Shown: positions 46,383-56,030 of the stretch, piece after piece
Numbering within the stretch: the first letter of the stretch is position 1
Layout of the letters: every line of letters begins with the position of its first letter
Assembly: GCF_009728485.1 (NCBI RefSeq)
Contig: NZ_VVIQ01000001.1
Location: forward strand, 186,001 to 250,000
Reading direction: 5' to 3'
From: Prevotella vespertina
Lineage (GTDB): Bacteria > Bacteroidota > Bacteroidia > Bacteroidales > Bacteroidaceae
DNA: 64,000 nucleotides
Made by a program: the position numbers and the translations under genes
The notes under the pieces: generated by a model
Database searches by the model: none
Seen by the model: the letters and a program-made list of their open reading frames with translations, nothing else
What the model was told of the DNA's origin: nothing

Positions 46383-47579
46383 TTATTTCAAAGCAGCTTT
46401 CTTTTGTTTTACATAGTCACCGAATACACGGTCGAGTTCAGCTCTTTGCTCAGAGTCGAGTGTATCATTGGCTTGAATAAGTCCACGATAATAACTCTTG
46501 ATTGCCTTCGATAACTTTGCTTTATCGGCTGAGTTCTTATCAAAGATGTTATCCAAATCGTGATAGAGAGCGGGCTTCATTGTGTTGAGGAAAGCGAGTT
46601 TCCCTGTCATTGGAGCCGCATTATGGGTGCTATCGTTGGTCTGCTCGTTAGGAGTAGTGACCTTTACGCTATCTTCAGGAGCTGTCTCCTCATCCGACTT
46701 AAAGACAGATGAGACATCTATCTTGCCCATTTGATTGAGCAAAGCACCACCATAATTATATGTCAGAATGCCCAGAACAATCACAAGCACCGCAATCACA
46801 GCCACCATAACGGTGCCTTTACCTATTGTAGGCATGGTGAATGACGACCCTTCATGATTGAGATCGGCTAGGAACTCATCGATGTTTGCATAACGATCAC
46901 TGCGCTTGAAGGCACAACAACGCTTAATCACATCACTATAAGCAAGCGTTAGCCCCATCACTTTCATTATCGTTCCGAGCGAATAGATATCAGCTGTTCC
47001 GTCGGCAGTCATGGTTTCGTCTTTCAGTTCTGGCGCCATGAAGCGGGTTGTGTCAGCGGTTGCTTTAACGTCATCAAGCGACAAAACACTGAAATCAATC
47101 AACTTCACGTAATTGCCTTGAGCGGTGATAAGAATATTAGAAGGCTTGAGGTTGCGATGAGCGATACCCTGGTTATGAGCATATCGGAGCGCATCTGCTA
47201 TCTGATTTACAATAGCTATCTTCTCATCGTCAGTGTGTTGTTCTTTAAGATAAGCCTGCAATGTGTGACCTTCTACAAACTCCTCCTCTATACAAAGCCC
47301 ATAGCCGTCAACTTCCACAAGTCCTTGATAACGCACAATACCCGTGTGGTTCAATCGTTGACATTGTTTGAACTCACGCTTCAAGGCATTTCTTAGTAGG
47401 GTTCGCTTGCTATTCTCTTCCTTTAAACCTTTGAGGATGACGGTCTGCTCGCCCTTACGACATTTCACAATTAGGCTATATCCGTGTGAAGGAATAACCT
47501 CGTAATCTGTGTAACTGGCTTTCAAAGGAGCCTCAGCTGTCAATGAAGACTGGTTGGATGTATTGTTCTTATCTGTCAT
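46383..47579 (-). CDS. Membrane-anchored Ser/Thr kinase-like protein, probable pseudokinase
   Basis: A 398-residue protein with a eukaryotic-type kinase domain (about 25-240), a membrane helix at about 255-275 and a 120-residue extracytoplasmic tail. The ATP-anchoring Lys (VILK, Lys50) is kept, but the catalytic loop reads HRNLKPSN, with Asn143 in place of the catalytic Asp, and the metal motif DFG is DFS (162-164). The Asp of the activation segment and the APE-like MAPEL remain. With the catalytic base gone it is probably a pseudokinase acting as a binding or scaffolding sensor, though weak activity cannot be ruled out. The promoter is TAATTTTG at 47631-47624. Confidence 0.85.
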   Translation of the reverse strand: MTDKNNTSNQSSLTAEAPLKASYTDYEVIPSHGYSLIVKCRKGEQTVILKGLKEENSKRTLLRNALKREFKQCQRLNHTGIVRYQGLVEVDGYGLCIEEEFVEGHTLQAYLKEQHTDDEKIAIVNQIADALRYAHNQGIAHRNLKPSNILITAQGNYVKLIDFSVLSLDDVKATADTTRFMAPELKDETMTADGTADIYSLGTIMKVMGLTLAYSDVIKRCCAFKRSDRYANIDEFLADLNHEGSSFTMPTIGKGTVMVAVIAVLVIVLGILTYNYGGALLNQMGKIDVSSVFKSDEETAPEDSVKVTTPNEQTNDSTHNAAPMTGKLAFLNTMKPALYHDLDNIFDKNSADKAKLSKAIKSYYRGLIQANDTLDSEQRAELDRVFGDYVKQKKAALK

Positions 47580-47623
47580 GAATATCTATCGCACTTAAAT
47601 AACTTAATATGTATCTCTGTGCG

Positions 47624-47631
47624 CAAAATTA
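47624..47631 (-). promoter_or_regulatory. Promoter -7 box for the pseudokinase gene
   Basis: Reverse strand reads TAATTTTG, about 45 bp before the ATG. Confidence 0.5.
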
Positions 47632-47823
47632 GCAAAAAAAATTGATATAGGGCATAGTTACAGGCTTTTAAGCATAAATAGATGTTAAGCTGGTAAGCAT
47701 CAGTAGCAATATTGGACATCATCAGACAGAACCCAACGGCTTATTTTGTATCCAATCATTACCAGCTCTTCTCATTAGCAAGATATACTCTGATGTGCCT
47801 TTTGCGATACTAGATGAAATACT

Positions 47824-47831
47824 TACCTTTG
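47824..47831 (+). promoter_or_regulatory. Promoter -7 box for the SDR gene
   Basis: TACCTTTG, 45 bp before the ATG at 47877. Confidence 0.65.
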
Positions 47832-47876
47832 CGCTGCAATTAGGTAGCAAATAATTAACAGAATTATAATTAAGCA

Positions 47877-48695
47877 ATGGAAAAGAAAGTAATCATCCTC
47901 ACTGGAGCAAGTAGTGGTATAGGTTATCAGACGGCAGAGATGCTTGCGAAGCAAGGACATATAGTATATGGTGCAGCACGAAGAGTTGAGAAGATGGATG
48001 CACTAAAGCAGTTCGGTGTGAAGACATTGCAGATGGATGTAACCATAGAAGAGAATGTTAATAAAGCTGTTGATACTGTTATCGCAGCTGAAGGGCGCAT
48101 TGATGTATTGGTCAATAATGCTGGCTATGGCTCGTTTGGTGCCATTGAGGATGTTAGTATAGCGGAGGCACGCAATCAATTCGACGTTAATATCTTTGGT
48201 GTTGCTATGTTAACAAAGAAGGTATTACCCCACATGCGCAAGCAACATAGCGGTACAATCATCAACATCAGTTCGATGGGCGGGCGTCTGACTATCTATT
48301 TCGGTGCATGGTATCATGCGACTAAGTATGCCCTTGAAGCATTCAGCGACGCTTTGAGAATGGAGACGAAAGGATTCGGAATCAACGTTGCAATCATCGA
48401 ACCGGGTGGTATCAAGACGCCTTGGGGCTTCATTGCTGCCGACCACTTAGAGGAGAGCTCAAAGGGAGGAGCATACGAGGAACAGGCGAAGAAGGTGGCT
48501 GAAGGGATGCGAAAGCTGTATAGTGGCAACATGATGAGCAGCCCAGAAGTAATTGCAAAGGCTATCAGTCGTGCCACAAATGCACGTCGTCCGAAGGCAC
48601 GATACCTCATTGGTTTTGGTGCGAAACCCCTCGTCCTCTTGCATACAATATTACCAACTCGCTGGTTCGATTTCATCATGATGCACGCAAGTTAA
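47877..48695 (+). CDS. Short-chain dehydrogenase/reductase
   Basis: A 272-residue oxidoreductase of the classical SDR type: cofactor motif TGASSGIG (9-16), NNAGYG near 80-85, catalytic Ser in INISSMGG, and YHATK with the catalytic Tyr and Lys near 147-151. An Arg after the first beta-alpha unit (AARRVEKM) suggests NADP(H). The substrate is not evident; the family covers sugars, steroids and lipids. It is monocistronic, with a hairpin (CCAGTATCA, 48752-48760, with TGATACTGG, 48767-48775) downstream. Confidence 0.9.
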   Translation: MEKKVIILTGASSGIGYQTAEMLAKQGHIVYGAARRVEKMDALKQFGVKTLQMDVTIEENVNKAVDTVIAAEGRIDVLVNNAGYGSFGAIEDVSIAEARNQFDVNIFGVAMLTKKVLPHMRKQHSGTIINISSMGGRLTIYFGAWYHATKYALEAFSDALRMETKGFGINVAIIEPGGIKTPWGFIAADHLEESSKGGAYEEQAKKVAEGMRKLYSGNMMSSPEVIAKAISRATNARRPKARYLIGFGAKPLVLLHTILPTRWFDFIMMHAS

Positions 48696-48751
48696 GCAGG
48701 AGTAAAGGTCATCATAAATACTATATAAACCACGTTATGGCCTTATCTCAC

Positions 48752-48775
48752 CCAGTATCACACGTATGATACTGG
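48752..48775 (+). terminator. Hairpin after the SDR gene
   Basis: Perfect 9-bp stem CCAGTATCA with TGATACTGG, 6-nt loop; no T-run. It marks the start of the 22-23-bp array. Confidence 0.5.
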
Positions 48776-48780
48776 ATTAT

Positions 48781-48936
48781 CATATACGTGATAATCGATT
48801 ATCACATACGTGACAATTGATTATACAATGCGTGACAATTCATTGTACAATAACGTTACAATTCATTGTACAGCATTGTTACAATTCATTATACAGCATT
48901 GTTACAACTCATTGTACAGCGCATTACAACTCATTG
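48781..48936. repeat. Largest intergenic array, period 22-23 bp (7 units)
   Basis: Units start at 48781, 48803, 48826, 48848, 48871, 48894 and 48917. The later units share CAGCATTGTTACAA then TCATTGTA; the first two contain an 18-bp perfect palindrome, GTGATAATCGATTATCAC (48788-48805). The array fills the convergent gap between the SDR gene and the sdh operon. Open frames crossing it are repeat artefacts. Confidence 0.85.
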
Positions 48937-48989
48937 ACAATGCGTCATCTGATGGTTTCAGTGCTGTTTCAATCCTATTATATAACGAA

Positions 48990-49024
48990 AGAGGATATGT
49001 CCAGGAAGCCCCGACATATCCTCT
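48990..49024 (-). terminator. Terminator of the sdh operon
   Basis: Perfect 12-bp stem AGAGGATATGTC (48990-49001) with GACATATCCTCT (49013-49024). Confidence 0.8.
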
Positions 49025-49066
49025 TAATTATGTTTGCGTTAGTGATTTACTAACGACTACCTCGAA

Positions 49067-49825
49067 TTAATCAGCAAACTTTGCCTTGATGAATTCACGA
49101 TTCAAACGAGCGATATTAGCAATCTTCTCGTTCTTAGGACATACTGCCTCGCAAGCACGAGTGTTGGTACAGTTACCGAAACCAACCTCATCCATCTTAG
49201 CTACCATAGCCTTTGCACGCTTTGCAGCCTCAGGCTTACCCTGTGGCAAGAGAGCCAACTGACTAACCTTAGATGATACGAAGAGCATTGCAGAACCATT
49301 CTTACATGCAGCAACACAAGCACCACAACCGATACATGTTGCGCAGTCCATTGCCTCATCAGCATTGTCCTTAGAGATAAGAATAGCGTTTGCATCCTGT
49401 GCCTGACCTGTGCGGATTGTGGTGTAACCACCAGCCTGAATAATCTTATCGAAGGCTGTGCGGTCTACCATACAGTCCTTGATAACAGGGAAACCAGCCG
49501 AACGCCATGGCTCAACAGTGATTACATCACCATCGTTGAAACGGCGCATGTAGAGCTGACAAGTTGTTGCACCACGCTCTGTCTTACCATGTGGAGTACC
49601 ATTTATATATAGTGAGCACATACCGCAGATACCCTCGCGGCAGTCGTGATCGAAGACGAATGGTTCATCACCAGCCTCTATCAACTCCTCGTTAAGGATG
49701 TCGAGCATCTCAAGGAAAGAGGTGTCATCTGGGATATTCTTCATCTCATGTGTATCGAAATGACCCTGATCTTGTGGGCCGTTCTGCTTCCAATACTTAA
49801 TTGTGAATGATATATTCTTTGCCAT
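49067..49825 (-). CDS. sdhB: Succinate dehydrogenase/fumarate reductase iron-sulfur subunit
   Basis: A 252-residue subunit that carries electrons between the flavin and the quinone. The N-terminal ferredoxin domain has CREGICGMC with a downstream Cys for the 2Fe-2S cluster; the C-terminal domain has [14 protein letters not shown] and [13 protein letters not shown] for the 4Fe-4S and 3Fe-4S clusters. The frame is open up to 50035, but the ATG at 49825 ([14 protein letters not shown]) is the family start, and the SdhA stop lies only 1 nt before it. It is the last gene of sdhCAB. Confidence 0.95.
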   Translation of the reverse strand: MAKNISFTIKYWKQNGPQDQGHFDTHEMKNIPDDTSFLEMLDILNEELIEAGDEPFVFDHDCREGICGMCSLYINGTPHGKTERGATTCQLYMRRFNDGDVITVEPWRSAGFPVIKDCMVDRTAFDKIIQAGGYTTIRTGQAQDANAILISKDNADEAMDCATCIGCGACVAACKNGSAMLFVSSKVSQLALLPQGKPEAAKRAKAMVAKMDEVGFGNCTNTRACEAVCPKNEKIANIARLNREFIKAKFAD

Positions 49826-49826
49826 T

Positions 49827-51809
49827 TTAGTTCTTGTAATTACGTGTTTGTACCTTGATTGCCTCATACTCGAGAGGTTCCTTGATGAGTTCTGGGGTCT
49901 TGGTGTCATCACCCTGATACTCCCAACAGCCAACATAGAAGAAGTTCTCGTCGTCACGCTTAGCCTCACCTTCCTCTGTCTGGTGCTCCTCACGGAAGTG
50001 ACCACCACAACTCTCCTCACGATGCAATGCATCATAAGCTACGAGTTCACCCATGAGAATGAAGTCACGGAGGTGAATTGCCTTATCAAGCTCAACGTTC
50101 AAGCCTTCCTTCTTACCAGGGATAAAGAGGTTAGAGTTGAACTCCTCACGGAGAGCCTTCAACTGCTTGAGACCTTCCTCGAGTCCTTCTTTGGTACGAC
50201 CCATACCTACATACTCCCACATAATATGACCCAACTCCTTGTGGATAGAGTCAACTGAACGCTTACCATGGATACTCATCAAGCGATCAATCTCTGCATT
50301 GACAGCCTTCTCAGCCTCTTCAAACTCAGGACGATCGGTTGGAACCTTTGCCCAGAGTGCCTGATCAGCAAGATAGTTCTGAATAGTATATGGCAATACA
50401 AAGTAACCATCAGCAAGACCCTGCATCAAAGCAGAAGCACCAAGGCGGTTAGCTCCGTGGTCAGAGAAGTTACACTCACCAATAGAGAACAGACCAGGAA
50501 CGGTTGTCATCAGCTCGTAGTCAACCCAGATACCACCCATTGTGTAGTGGATAGCAGGGAAGATCATCATTGGATTATAGTACTTCACACCATTAATCTC
50601 ATTTGCCAACTCACCTGGGTTGACGTCTGTAATCTCCTCATACATATCGAAGAGGTTACCATAACGCTGAAGAATTGTATCAATACCGAGGCGGTTGATA
50701 GACTCAGAGAAGTCCAAGAATACAGCCAAACCAGTGTTGTTTACACCGAAGCCCTTATCGCAACGCTCCTTAGCAGCACGTGATGCAACGTCACGAGGTA
50801 CGAGGTTACCGAAGGCAGGGTAGCGACGCTCCAAGTAGTAGTCGCGATCTTCCTCTGGAATATCAGAGCCCTTCTTTGTACCAGCCTGCAATGCCTTAGC
50901 ATCTTCGAGCTTCTTAGGAACCCAGATACGACCATCATTACGCAGAGACTCTGACATCAATGTCAACTTTGACTGCTTGTCGCCATGTACAGGAATACAG
51001 GTTGGGTGAATCTGAACGTAAGATGGATTAGCCATGTAAGCACCCTTACGATAGCACTGAACAGCGGCTGTACAGTTACAACCCATAGCGTTGGTTGAAA
51101 GGAAGTAAGTGTTACCATAGCCACCAGTTGCTATAACAACTGCGTTTGCAGTGAAGCGCTCTAGCTTACCAGTTACGAGGTTCTTAGCAATGATACCACG
51201 TGCATGACCATCAACGATAACGACATCCTCCATCTCATAACGTGTATAGAGCTTTACCTTACCAGCCTGAATCTGTGCGCTTAATGATGAGTAAGCGCCA
51301 AGCAACAACTGCTGACCTGTCTGTCCCTTAGCATAGAAGGTACGGCTTACCTGAGCACCACCAAAGGAACGGTTAGCCAACATACCGCCATACTCACGAG
51401 CGAATGGCACGCCCTGAGCAACGCACTGGTCGATGATGTCGTTAGACACTTCTGCCAAACGATAAACGTTAGCTTCACGTGCACGATAGTCACCACCTTT
51501 CACAGTATCATAGAACAAACGGTAAACAGAGTCACCATCATTCTGATAGTTCTTAGCAGCATTGATACCACCTTGTGCAGCGATTGAGTGTGCACGACGT
51601 GGTGAGTCTTGGATGCAGAAGTTATATACGTTGAAGCCCATCTCACCGAGAGAAGCAGCTGCACTGGCACCAGCCAGACCGGTACCAACAACGATAACAT
51701 CCAGTTTCAGTTTATTCTTTGGGTTAACCAAACGCTGATGTGCCTTGTAGTTAGTCCACTTCTCGGCTACAGGACCTGCTGGTATTTTGGAATCTAATAT
51801 CTTTGTCAT
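49827..51809 (-). CDS. sdhA: Succinate dehydrogenase/fumarate reductase flavoprotein subunit
   Basis: A 660-residue catalytic subunit: FAD motif [22 protein letters not shown] near 35, the covalent-flavin region [14 protein letters not shown], active-site [12 protein letters not shown], and [16 protein letters not shown] near the C-terminal half. In Prevotella the complex mainly reduces fumarate to succinate as the terminal step of anaerobic respiration. An ATG at 51833 is also possible, but [18 protein letters not shown] at 51809 matches the usual start. It is in an operon with sdhC upstream and sdhB 1 nt downstream. Confidence 0.96.
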   Translation of the reverse strand: MTKILDSKIPAGPVAEKWTNYKAHQRLVNPKNKLKLDVIVVGTGLAGASAAASLGEMGFNVYNFCIQDSPRRAHSIAAQGGINAAKNYQNDGDSVYRLFYDTVKGGDYRAREANVYRLAEVSNDIIDQCVAQGVPFAREYGGMLANRSFGGAQVSRTFYAKGQTGQQLLLGAYSSLSAQIQAGKVKLYTRYEMEDVVIVDGHARGIIAKNLVTGKLERFTANAVVIATGGYGNTYFLSTNAMGCNCTAAVQCYRKGAYMANPSYVQIHPTCIPVHGDKQSKLTLMSESLRNDGRIWVPKKLEDAKALQAGTKKGSDIPEEDRDYYLERRYPAFGNLVPRDVASRAAKERCDKGFGVNNTGLAVFLDFSESINRLGIDTILQRYGNLFDMYEEITDVNPGELANEINGVKYYNPMMIFPAIHYTMGGIWVDYELMTTVPGLFSIGECNFSDHGANRLGASALMQGLADGYFVLPYTIQNYLADQALWAKVPTDRPEFEEAEKAVNAEIDRLMSIHGKRSVDSIHKELGHIMWEYVGMGRTKEGLEEGLKQLKALREEFNSNLFIPGKKEGLNVELDKAIHLRDFILMGELVAYDALHREESCGGHFREEHQTEEGEAKRDDENFFYVGCWEYQGDDTKTPELIKEPLEYEAIKVQTRNYKN

Positions 51810-51846
51810 GATTGTTTTGAATTTAGTTTTCAATTTAGATACTTAA

Positions 51847-52524
51847 CTATGCAAGGCTAGGTGCACATCCGAAAGCGAATGCGAGTACTACAATAAGGAA
51901 GCACAACATCAATAATGTCACATAGACAAGACCGATTGCCTTCCAGCGATTGAACCATACTTTACCATTGACACCTACTGTTTGCATAGCACTCCAGAAG
52001 CCGTGTGAGAGGTGGAACCACAATGCGCAAATCCAGATAACATACAATACTACGTAGATAGGATTGGCAAATGTGTCCTGAATGAACGCAAAGCCATCAG
52101 CTGGGTGATGTGCTACTGTCATGCCAACAAGCTCTGCAAACATCATGTTATACCAGAAGTTGAACAAGTGGAGAGCGATACCAAGCAAGATGATGATACC
52201 CAATACGAGCATGTTCTGGCTTGCCCACTCCACCTTTGCAGGCTTTTCTGTGACTGCATAACGGTTGTCGCCACGTGCACGGCGGTTCTGTGCTGTAAGG
52301 ATGAATGCGTAAACAATGTGACAAACAGCCAACGCGCCAAGACCTACTGTTGCAACAACTGCATACCAGTTAGCACCTAATAGCTCACAAATCATATTGT
52401 AGGCACTACCAGAGAAGAGCGCTACAAGATTCATACAGCAGTGGAACGTCATGAATAGAATAAGGGCTATACCCGTCACGGACATAATCACCTTTCTACC
52501 AATAGATGAATTGATTAACCACAT
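51847..52524 (-). CDS. sdhC: Succinate dehydrogenase/fumarate reductase cytochrome b subunit
   Basis: A 225-residue dihaem b-type membrane anchor with five hydrophobic segments (for example IALILFMTFHCCMNLVALF and AVVATVGLGALAVCHIVYAF) and the family start MWLINSSIGRKVIMSVTG. The conserved His residues in HCCMNL, CHIVYA, ALHLFN and FHLSHGFWSA supply haem ligands. It is the first gene of sdhCAB; the next gene begins 37 bp further on. The promoter with both half-sites lies about 150 bp upstream. Confidence 0.93.
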   Translation of the reverse strand: MWLINSSIGRKVIMSVTGIALILFMTFHCCMNLVALFSGSAYNMICELLGANWYAVVATVGLGALAVCHIVYAFILTAQNRRARGDNRYAVTEKPAKVEWASQNMLVLGIIILLGIALHLFNFWYNMMFAELVGMTVAHHPADGFAFIQDTFANPIYVVLYVIWICALWFHLSHGFWSAMQTVGVNGKVWFNRWKAIGLVYVTLLMLCFLIVVLAFAFGCAPSLA

Positions 52525-52673
52525 AAATGTTTTGATTTTAAATATTTAAACTGTTAGAATTATTACTTCTAATGGTTATTAGGCAGAAAGATAATAATTA
52601 ACTCCCACCTCAATGCTATCTTTCACCCTCAGAGATACCAAAAAGTTGGTATGCTACTGGGGCTATTTTGCTG

Positions 52674-52704
52674 CAAAAGTACTATATTTTAATGATTTAA
52701 CAAA
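52674..52704 (-). promoter_or_regulatory. Promoter of the sdh operon
   Basis: Reverse strand: TTTG (52704-52701), 19-bp spacer, TACTTTTG (52681-52674), a near-ideal Bacteroidota promoter, giving a leader of about 145 nt. Confidence 0.75.
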
Positions 52705-52780
52705 GCTATTTCATCAAAATATATAGTATTTAGACTTAAAATAAGGAAACGCTATCTATCCTAATAAATGAGGATAGATT

Positions 52781-52826
52781 AAAAACGAGAAAAAGCTCTT
52801 CTCAGAGCTAACTTTTCGCTGTTTTT
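52781..52826 (-). terminator. Imperfect hairpin, possible terminator of the gene at 53090
   Basis: AAAAAC/GTTTTT outer pairing and AGCTCT (52794-52799) with AGAGCT (52804-52809). A second stem TCTATCCT (52755-52762) with AGGATAGA (52771-52778) lies next to it. The remaining gap to 53089 is AT-rich and shows no gene. Confidence 0.45.
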
Positions 52827-53089
52827 ATTCCTTTCAACCATTCCTTCTTTCCGACAAAATACTTTGATTATTTTATAACAACCATCTGCTATCTAAGAGA
52901 TGAACCTTAGCTATCTCCTTAACAACAACAATCTATCTTGCAAAGAAGCCTTCTTTAATACGGAAAATAAACTAAAAACTAAGAATTAAGAGACTAAAAA
53001 CGAACTAAATTTAGATTATTTTTCCTACCAAGCATTCGTAACCTCCTATTGAACAGGGTGCTTTTAGCCTTTTAAAAAGTGCTCTTCTC

Positions 53090-53749
53090 CTATTTTGGAG
53101 GCTCACTCTTCCCCTCTTTCCGTTGCATACTTTGCTTGATGGAATCGTTCCTCTGATCCAATAGCGTTTGTCTATAAGCCTTTAAAATAGGGTCTTCATG
53201 GTCTTCAACTCCATCCATCTTCTTGAAAATCTTACGTAGTTGCTCCACGTGCTGTTTGTCTCTTCGGTATCTCCTATCGAGCATTAAACCTATATCAAAC
53301 TCGCTTCTCTTACACTTCGGACGCTTTTCTAAGATGTCACGTTTCGGCATTTTCTCCAGCAAGGCACGCCCATCTGTAGTTTGCCGACCCGTCACGATAA
53401 CCTCATCCAAGTAATGTTCTGCAGGATAAAGAAAGACAGTATCACGTAGAATTTCGGCTCTAAACAATTTTTCGGGAACGTATCCTTTCTTGCTGAAAGA
53501 GGCTGTTTGGAACGTATCGGGTAGGTTGATTAGTCCTTGCCAAGTGGTCATTCCGAGGTTACGACCATCCACTTTAACCAGCACATCACGTATGGGAAAG
53601 TGTGTAGCAGCATCACAAACCAACGTCTTCTGGGCATGTGCTACCATGGAAGATACCGACAATAACCACAGCAATAAAGCCATGACACGAATGTTATCAT
53701 AGCTCCTTTCCATGTGAGGAACCTGTATCGCCGAGTATAACCTATCCAT
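53090..53749 (-). CDS. Carboxypeptidase-regulatory-like domain protein
   Basis: A 219-residue secreted protein: hydrophobic segment about 23-40 (ALLLWLLSVSSMVAHAQ) as signal, then a CarboxypepD_reg-like beta domain (VCDAATHFPIRDVLVKVDG, GMTTWQG, ASFSKKGYVPEKL) ending in YLDEVIVTGR, the joint that leads into a TonB plug in larger proteins. The remainder (about 130-219) is a charged helical stretch rich in Lys/Arg. It looks like the accessory front part of a TonB receptor used alone. The function is unknown. The first ATG at 53749 may be too early; 53713 and 53683 are alternatives. Promoter TAGATTTG at 53824-53817. Confidence 0.7.
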   Translation of the reverse strand: MDRLYSAIQVPHMERSYDNIRVMALLLWLLSVSSMVAHAQKTLVCDAATHFPIRDVLVKVDGRNLGMTTWQGLINLPDTFQTASFSKKGYVPEKLFRAEILRDTVFLYPAEHYLDEVIVTGRQTTDGRALLEKMPKRDILEKRPKCKRSEFDIGLMLDRRYRRDKQHVEQLRKIFKKMDGVEDHEDPILKAYRQTLLDQRNDSIKQSMQRKEGKSEPPK

Positions 53750-53816
53750 AGCTGTTATTCGTTAATAGTCTGTTTAGATGTGAGAAGTACCTCATCTTCT
53801 CTGTTGCAAATCTATA

Positions 53817-53824
53817 TAAAAGTT
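53817..53824 (-). promoter_or_regulatory. Promoter -7 box for the gene at 53090
   Basis: Reverse strand reads TAGATTTG. Confidence 0.5.
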
Positions 53825-53941
53825 TCCATTTGTGCTTTCCTTTGTTGATAATTTTTGGTTAATTACAAAGGATACTAACATTATTTAAAGTAAAGATAAG
53901 TGTTTTTGAGAATGTTATAAATCCTATCTTACGAATAAAAA

Positions 53942-53986
53942 GACTCGTTTGTCTGCAAGTCCCAATCGGTTTCAGACAAACGAGTC
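53942..53986 (-). terminator. Terminator of the P-type ATPase gene
   Basis: Perfect 14-bp stem GACTCGTTTGTCTG (53942-53955) with 53973-53986; the reverse strand continues TTTTTATTCG. Confidence 0.9.
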
Positions 53987-54017
53987 GTGTGTTATTTCGA
54001 CCAATAAAGTACGTTCT

Positions 54018-55895
54018 TTATCGTGCTCTCATTGCGTTGAGAACAGCCAGAACCATTACACCAACATCTGCAAAGACGGCTAATCCCATACTTGCAAAGC
54101 CACAGGTGGCAAGGAACAAGACTGCCACTTTAATGCTAATAGCGAACCATGCGTTCTCTTTCGCTATGAAGATGGTGCGGCGGGAGAGCCTGATTGCAAG
54201 CGAGATTTTCGATGGTTTGTCATCCATGAGGATAACATCTGCGGCTTCAATAGCGGCATCGCTGCCCAAAGCACCCATCGCTATCCCCACGTCGGCACGC
54301 GCTAGTACAGGTGCATCGTTGATTCCGTCACCCACAAAAGCAAGTGTTCCGTTCTCATTCTTATCTCTCAACAGCTGTTCAACACGTGCTACCTTATCAA
54401 CTGGGAGTAGCTCGGCATGATAATCCGTTACGCCTGTTTCTGCAGCTACTTGGCGTGCGGCATCTTCCTTATCACCTGTTAGCATGACCGTGCGGGTCAC
54501 TCCTAAGGTCTTTAAAGAGCTGATTGCCTCACGTGCGTCAGCCTTAAGTTTATCAGAGATAAGGATGTGTCCGGCATAAACACCATTGATGGCAACATGC
54601 ACAATAGTACCTACATGATTCTTACAACGGCTACATACGGGGATTGAGAGTCCTAATGTTTTCATCATTTTGTCGTTACCAACGCTGACAACTCGCCCAT
54701 TGACCATTGCAGAAACGCCTTGTCCAGCCGTTTCATGCACATCTTCTATACTACAATTATCAGCCTCATGGGGGTAAGCCTGTCGTAAGGCGATGGCAAT
54801 GGGATGGTTTGAATAACGTTCTACATGCGCTGCCAAATGTAGTAACTCCTGTTCCGAACAATTATCTGGATGCACTGCCTCCACCTCAAAAGTACCGTAT
54901 GTCAATGTTCCAGTCTTATCAAATACGATGGTCTGAAGCCTTGCCAAGGCATCCATATAGTTGCCTCCTTTGATAAGAATACCCTTATGTGAGGCGCCAC
55001 CGATACCTGCGAAGAAGGTTAATGGGATGGAAATCACCAGTGCGCAAGGGCAACTAACAACCAAGAAGGTTAATGCTCTGTATAGCCAAGTAGCAAAGGC
55101 TGGGGCATAACTATCGTAGAAGAAAGGTGGAATAAGTGCCAGTGCAAGGGCTGAAATGACCACGATTGGCGTATAGACACGGGCAAAACGGCGGATAAAT
55201 GACTCACTTCTCGACTTGTTATTACCTGCGTCTTCCACCAACTGGATAATCTTTGCAGCTGTAGACTGGCTGTAAGACTTGTCGACACGGAGCCTCAGAA
55301 CGCCCGAGAGATTGACACATCCAGAGATAACAGCGTCTCCTTCTTGCACATCTCGTGGTAGACTCTCACCCGTAAGGGCTACAGTATTAAGACTGGAAGT
55401 GCCTTCAAGGATCGTACCATCAAGTGGAATCTTCTCTCCCGGCTTAACTATTACGATGTCACCAACGCTTACCTCTTCTGGACTAACCGCCTCAATGCGC
55501 CCGTTCCGTTCGATGTTTGCAGTGTCAGGACGTATGTCCATCAATTCAGTTATCGAATCTCTAGCCTTGTCCTCGGCGTAGTCTTCAAACAACTCACCCA
55601 ACTGGAAGAAGAGCATAACAAACACTGCTTCAACGAACTGAGGCTCTGCTCCTGGCAAGAAACCAATGAGTAAGGCTCCTATTGTTGCCAATGCCATCAG
55701 GAAGTCTTCGTCAAATGGATCCAAATCCATGATTCCTTCCACTGCTTCTGACAATACATCGTAACCAATGAGGAGGTAAGGAATGAGATAAACAAGCAGT
55801 ACCTGCCACATAGCAAGTCCTGCATAATGCTCCACGAGCCACGCTCCTGCAAGCAGGATAGCGGTGAGAATGATGCGTAATAACTTCTTATTCAT
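54018..55895 (-). CDS. Heavy-metal P1B-type ATPase (Zn/Cd type)
   Basis: A 625-residue metal-exporting ATPase with membrane helices, the CPC ion motif in SCPCALVISIP, phosphorylation site DKTGTLTYG, the GDGINDAPVLARADVGIAMG hinge, and HP motif NHPIAIALR. The N-terminal HMA metal-binding domain is absent, which occurs in some ZntA/CadA relatives. Zinc, cadmium or lead export is likely from the CPC motif and overall similarity to CadA; copper is less likely. It is monocistronic with a TAACTTTG box 36 bp upstream. It may balance the metal-uptake locus at 9.4-13.7 kb, but no shared operator was seen. Confidence 0.93.
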   Translation of the reverse strand: MNKKLLRIILTAILLAGAWLVEHYAGLAMWQVLLVYLIPYLLIGYDVLSEAVEGIMDLDPFDEDFLMALATIGALLIGFLPGAEPQFVEAVFVMLFFQLGELFEDYAEDKARDSITELMDIRPDTANIERNGRIEAVSPEEVSVGDIVIVKPGEKIPLDGTILEGTSSLNTVALTGESLPRDVQEGDAVISGCVNLSGVLRLRVDKSYSQSTAAKIIQLVEDAGNNKSRSESFIRRFARVYTPIVVISALALALIPPFFYDSYAPAFATWLYRALTFLVVSCPCALVISIPLTFFAGIGGASHKGILIKGGNYMDALARLQTIVFDKTGTLTYGTFEVEAVHPDNCSEQELLHLAAHVERYSNHPIAIALRQAYPHEADNCSIEDVHETAGQGVSAMVNGRVVSVGNDKMMKTLGLSIPVCSRCKNHVGTIVHVAINGVYAGHILISDKLKADAREAISSLKTLGVTRTVMLTGDKEDAARQVAAETGVTDYHAELLPVDKVARVEQLLRDKNENGTLAFVGDGINDAPVLARADVGIAMGALGSDAAIEAADVILMDDKPSKISLAIRLSRRTIFIAKENAWFAISIKVAVLFLATCGFASMGLAVFADVGVMVLAVLNAMRAR

Positions 55896-55930
55896 AGCTA
55901 AAAATATGTTACTTGATTAATATTCTGCCG

Positions 55931-55938
55931 CAAAGTTA
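55931..55938 (-). promoter_or_regulatory. Promoter -7 box for the P-type ATPase
   Basis: Reverse strand reads TAACTTTG, 35 bp before the ATG at 55895. Confidence 0.6.
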
Positions 55939-56017
55939 AGCATAAACTTTCGCAACCCAGTTGCAAAGATGCCACTTCTTTTTATAGAAATAGGCGTTTT
56001 CTCTTTCACTTTTTTGT

Positions 56018-56025
56018 TACCTTTG
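56018..56025 (+). promoter_or_regulatory. Promoter -7 box abutting the dus start (leaderless)
   Basis: TACCTTTG; only 5 nt separate its last G from the ATG at 56031. Confidence 0.65.
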
Positions 56026-56030
56026 CAGGC

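Noticed and set aside
48810..49070. Open frames across the 22-23-bp array
   Set aside because: They translate only the repeat units and the sdh terminator; the repeats change frame at each unit.
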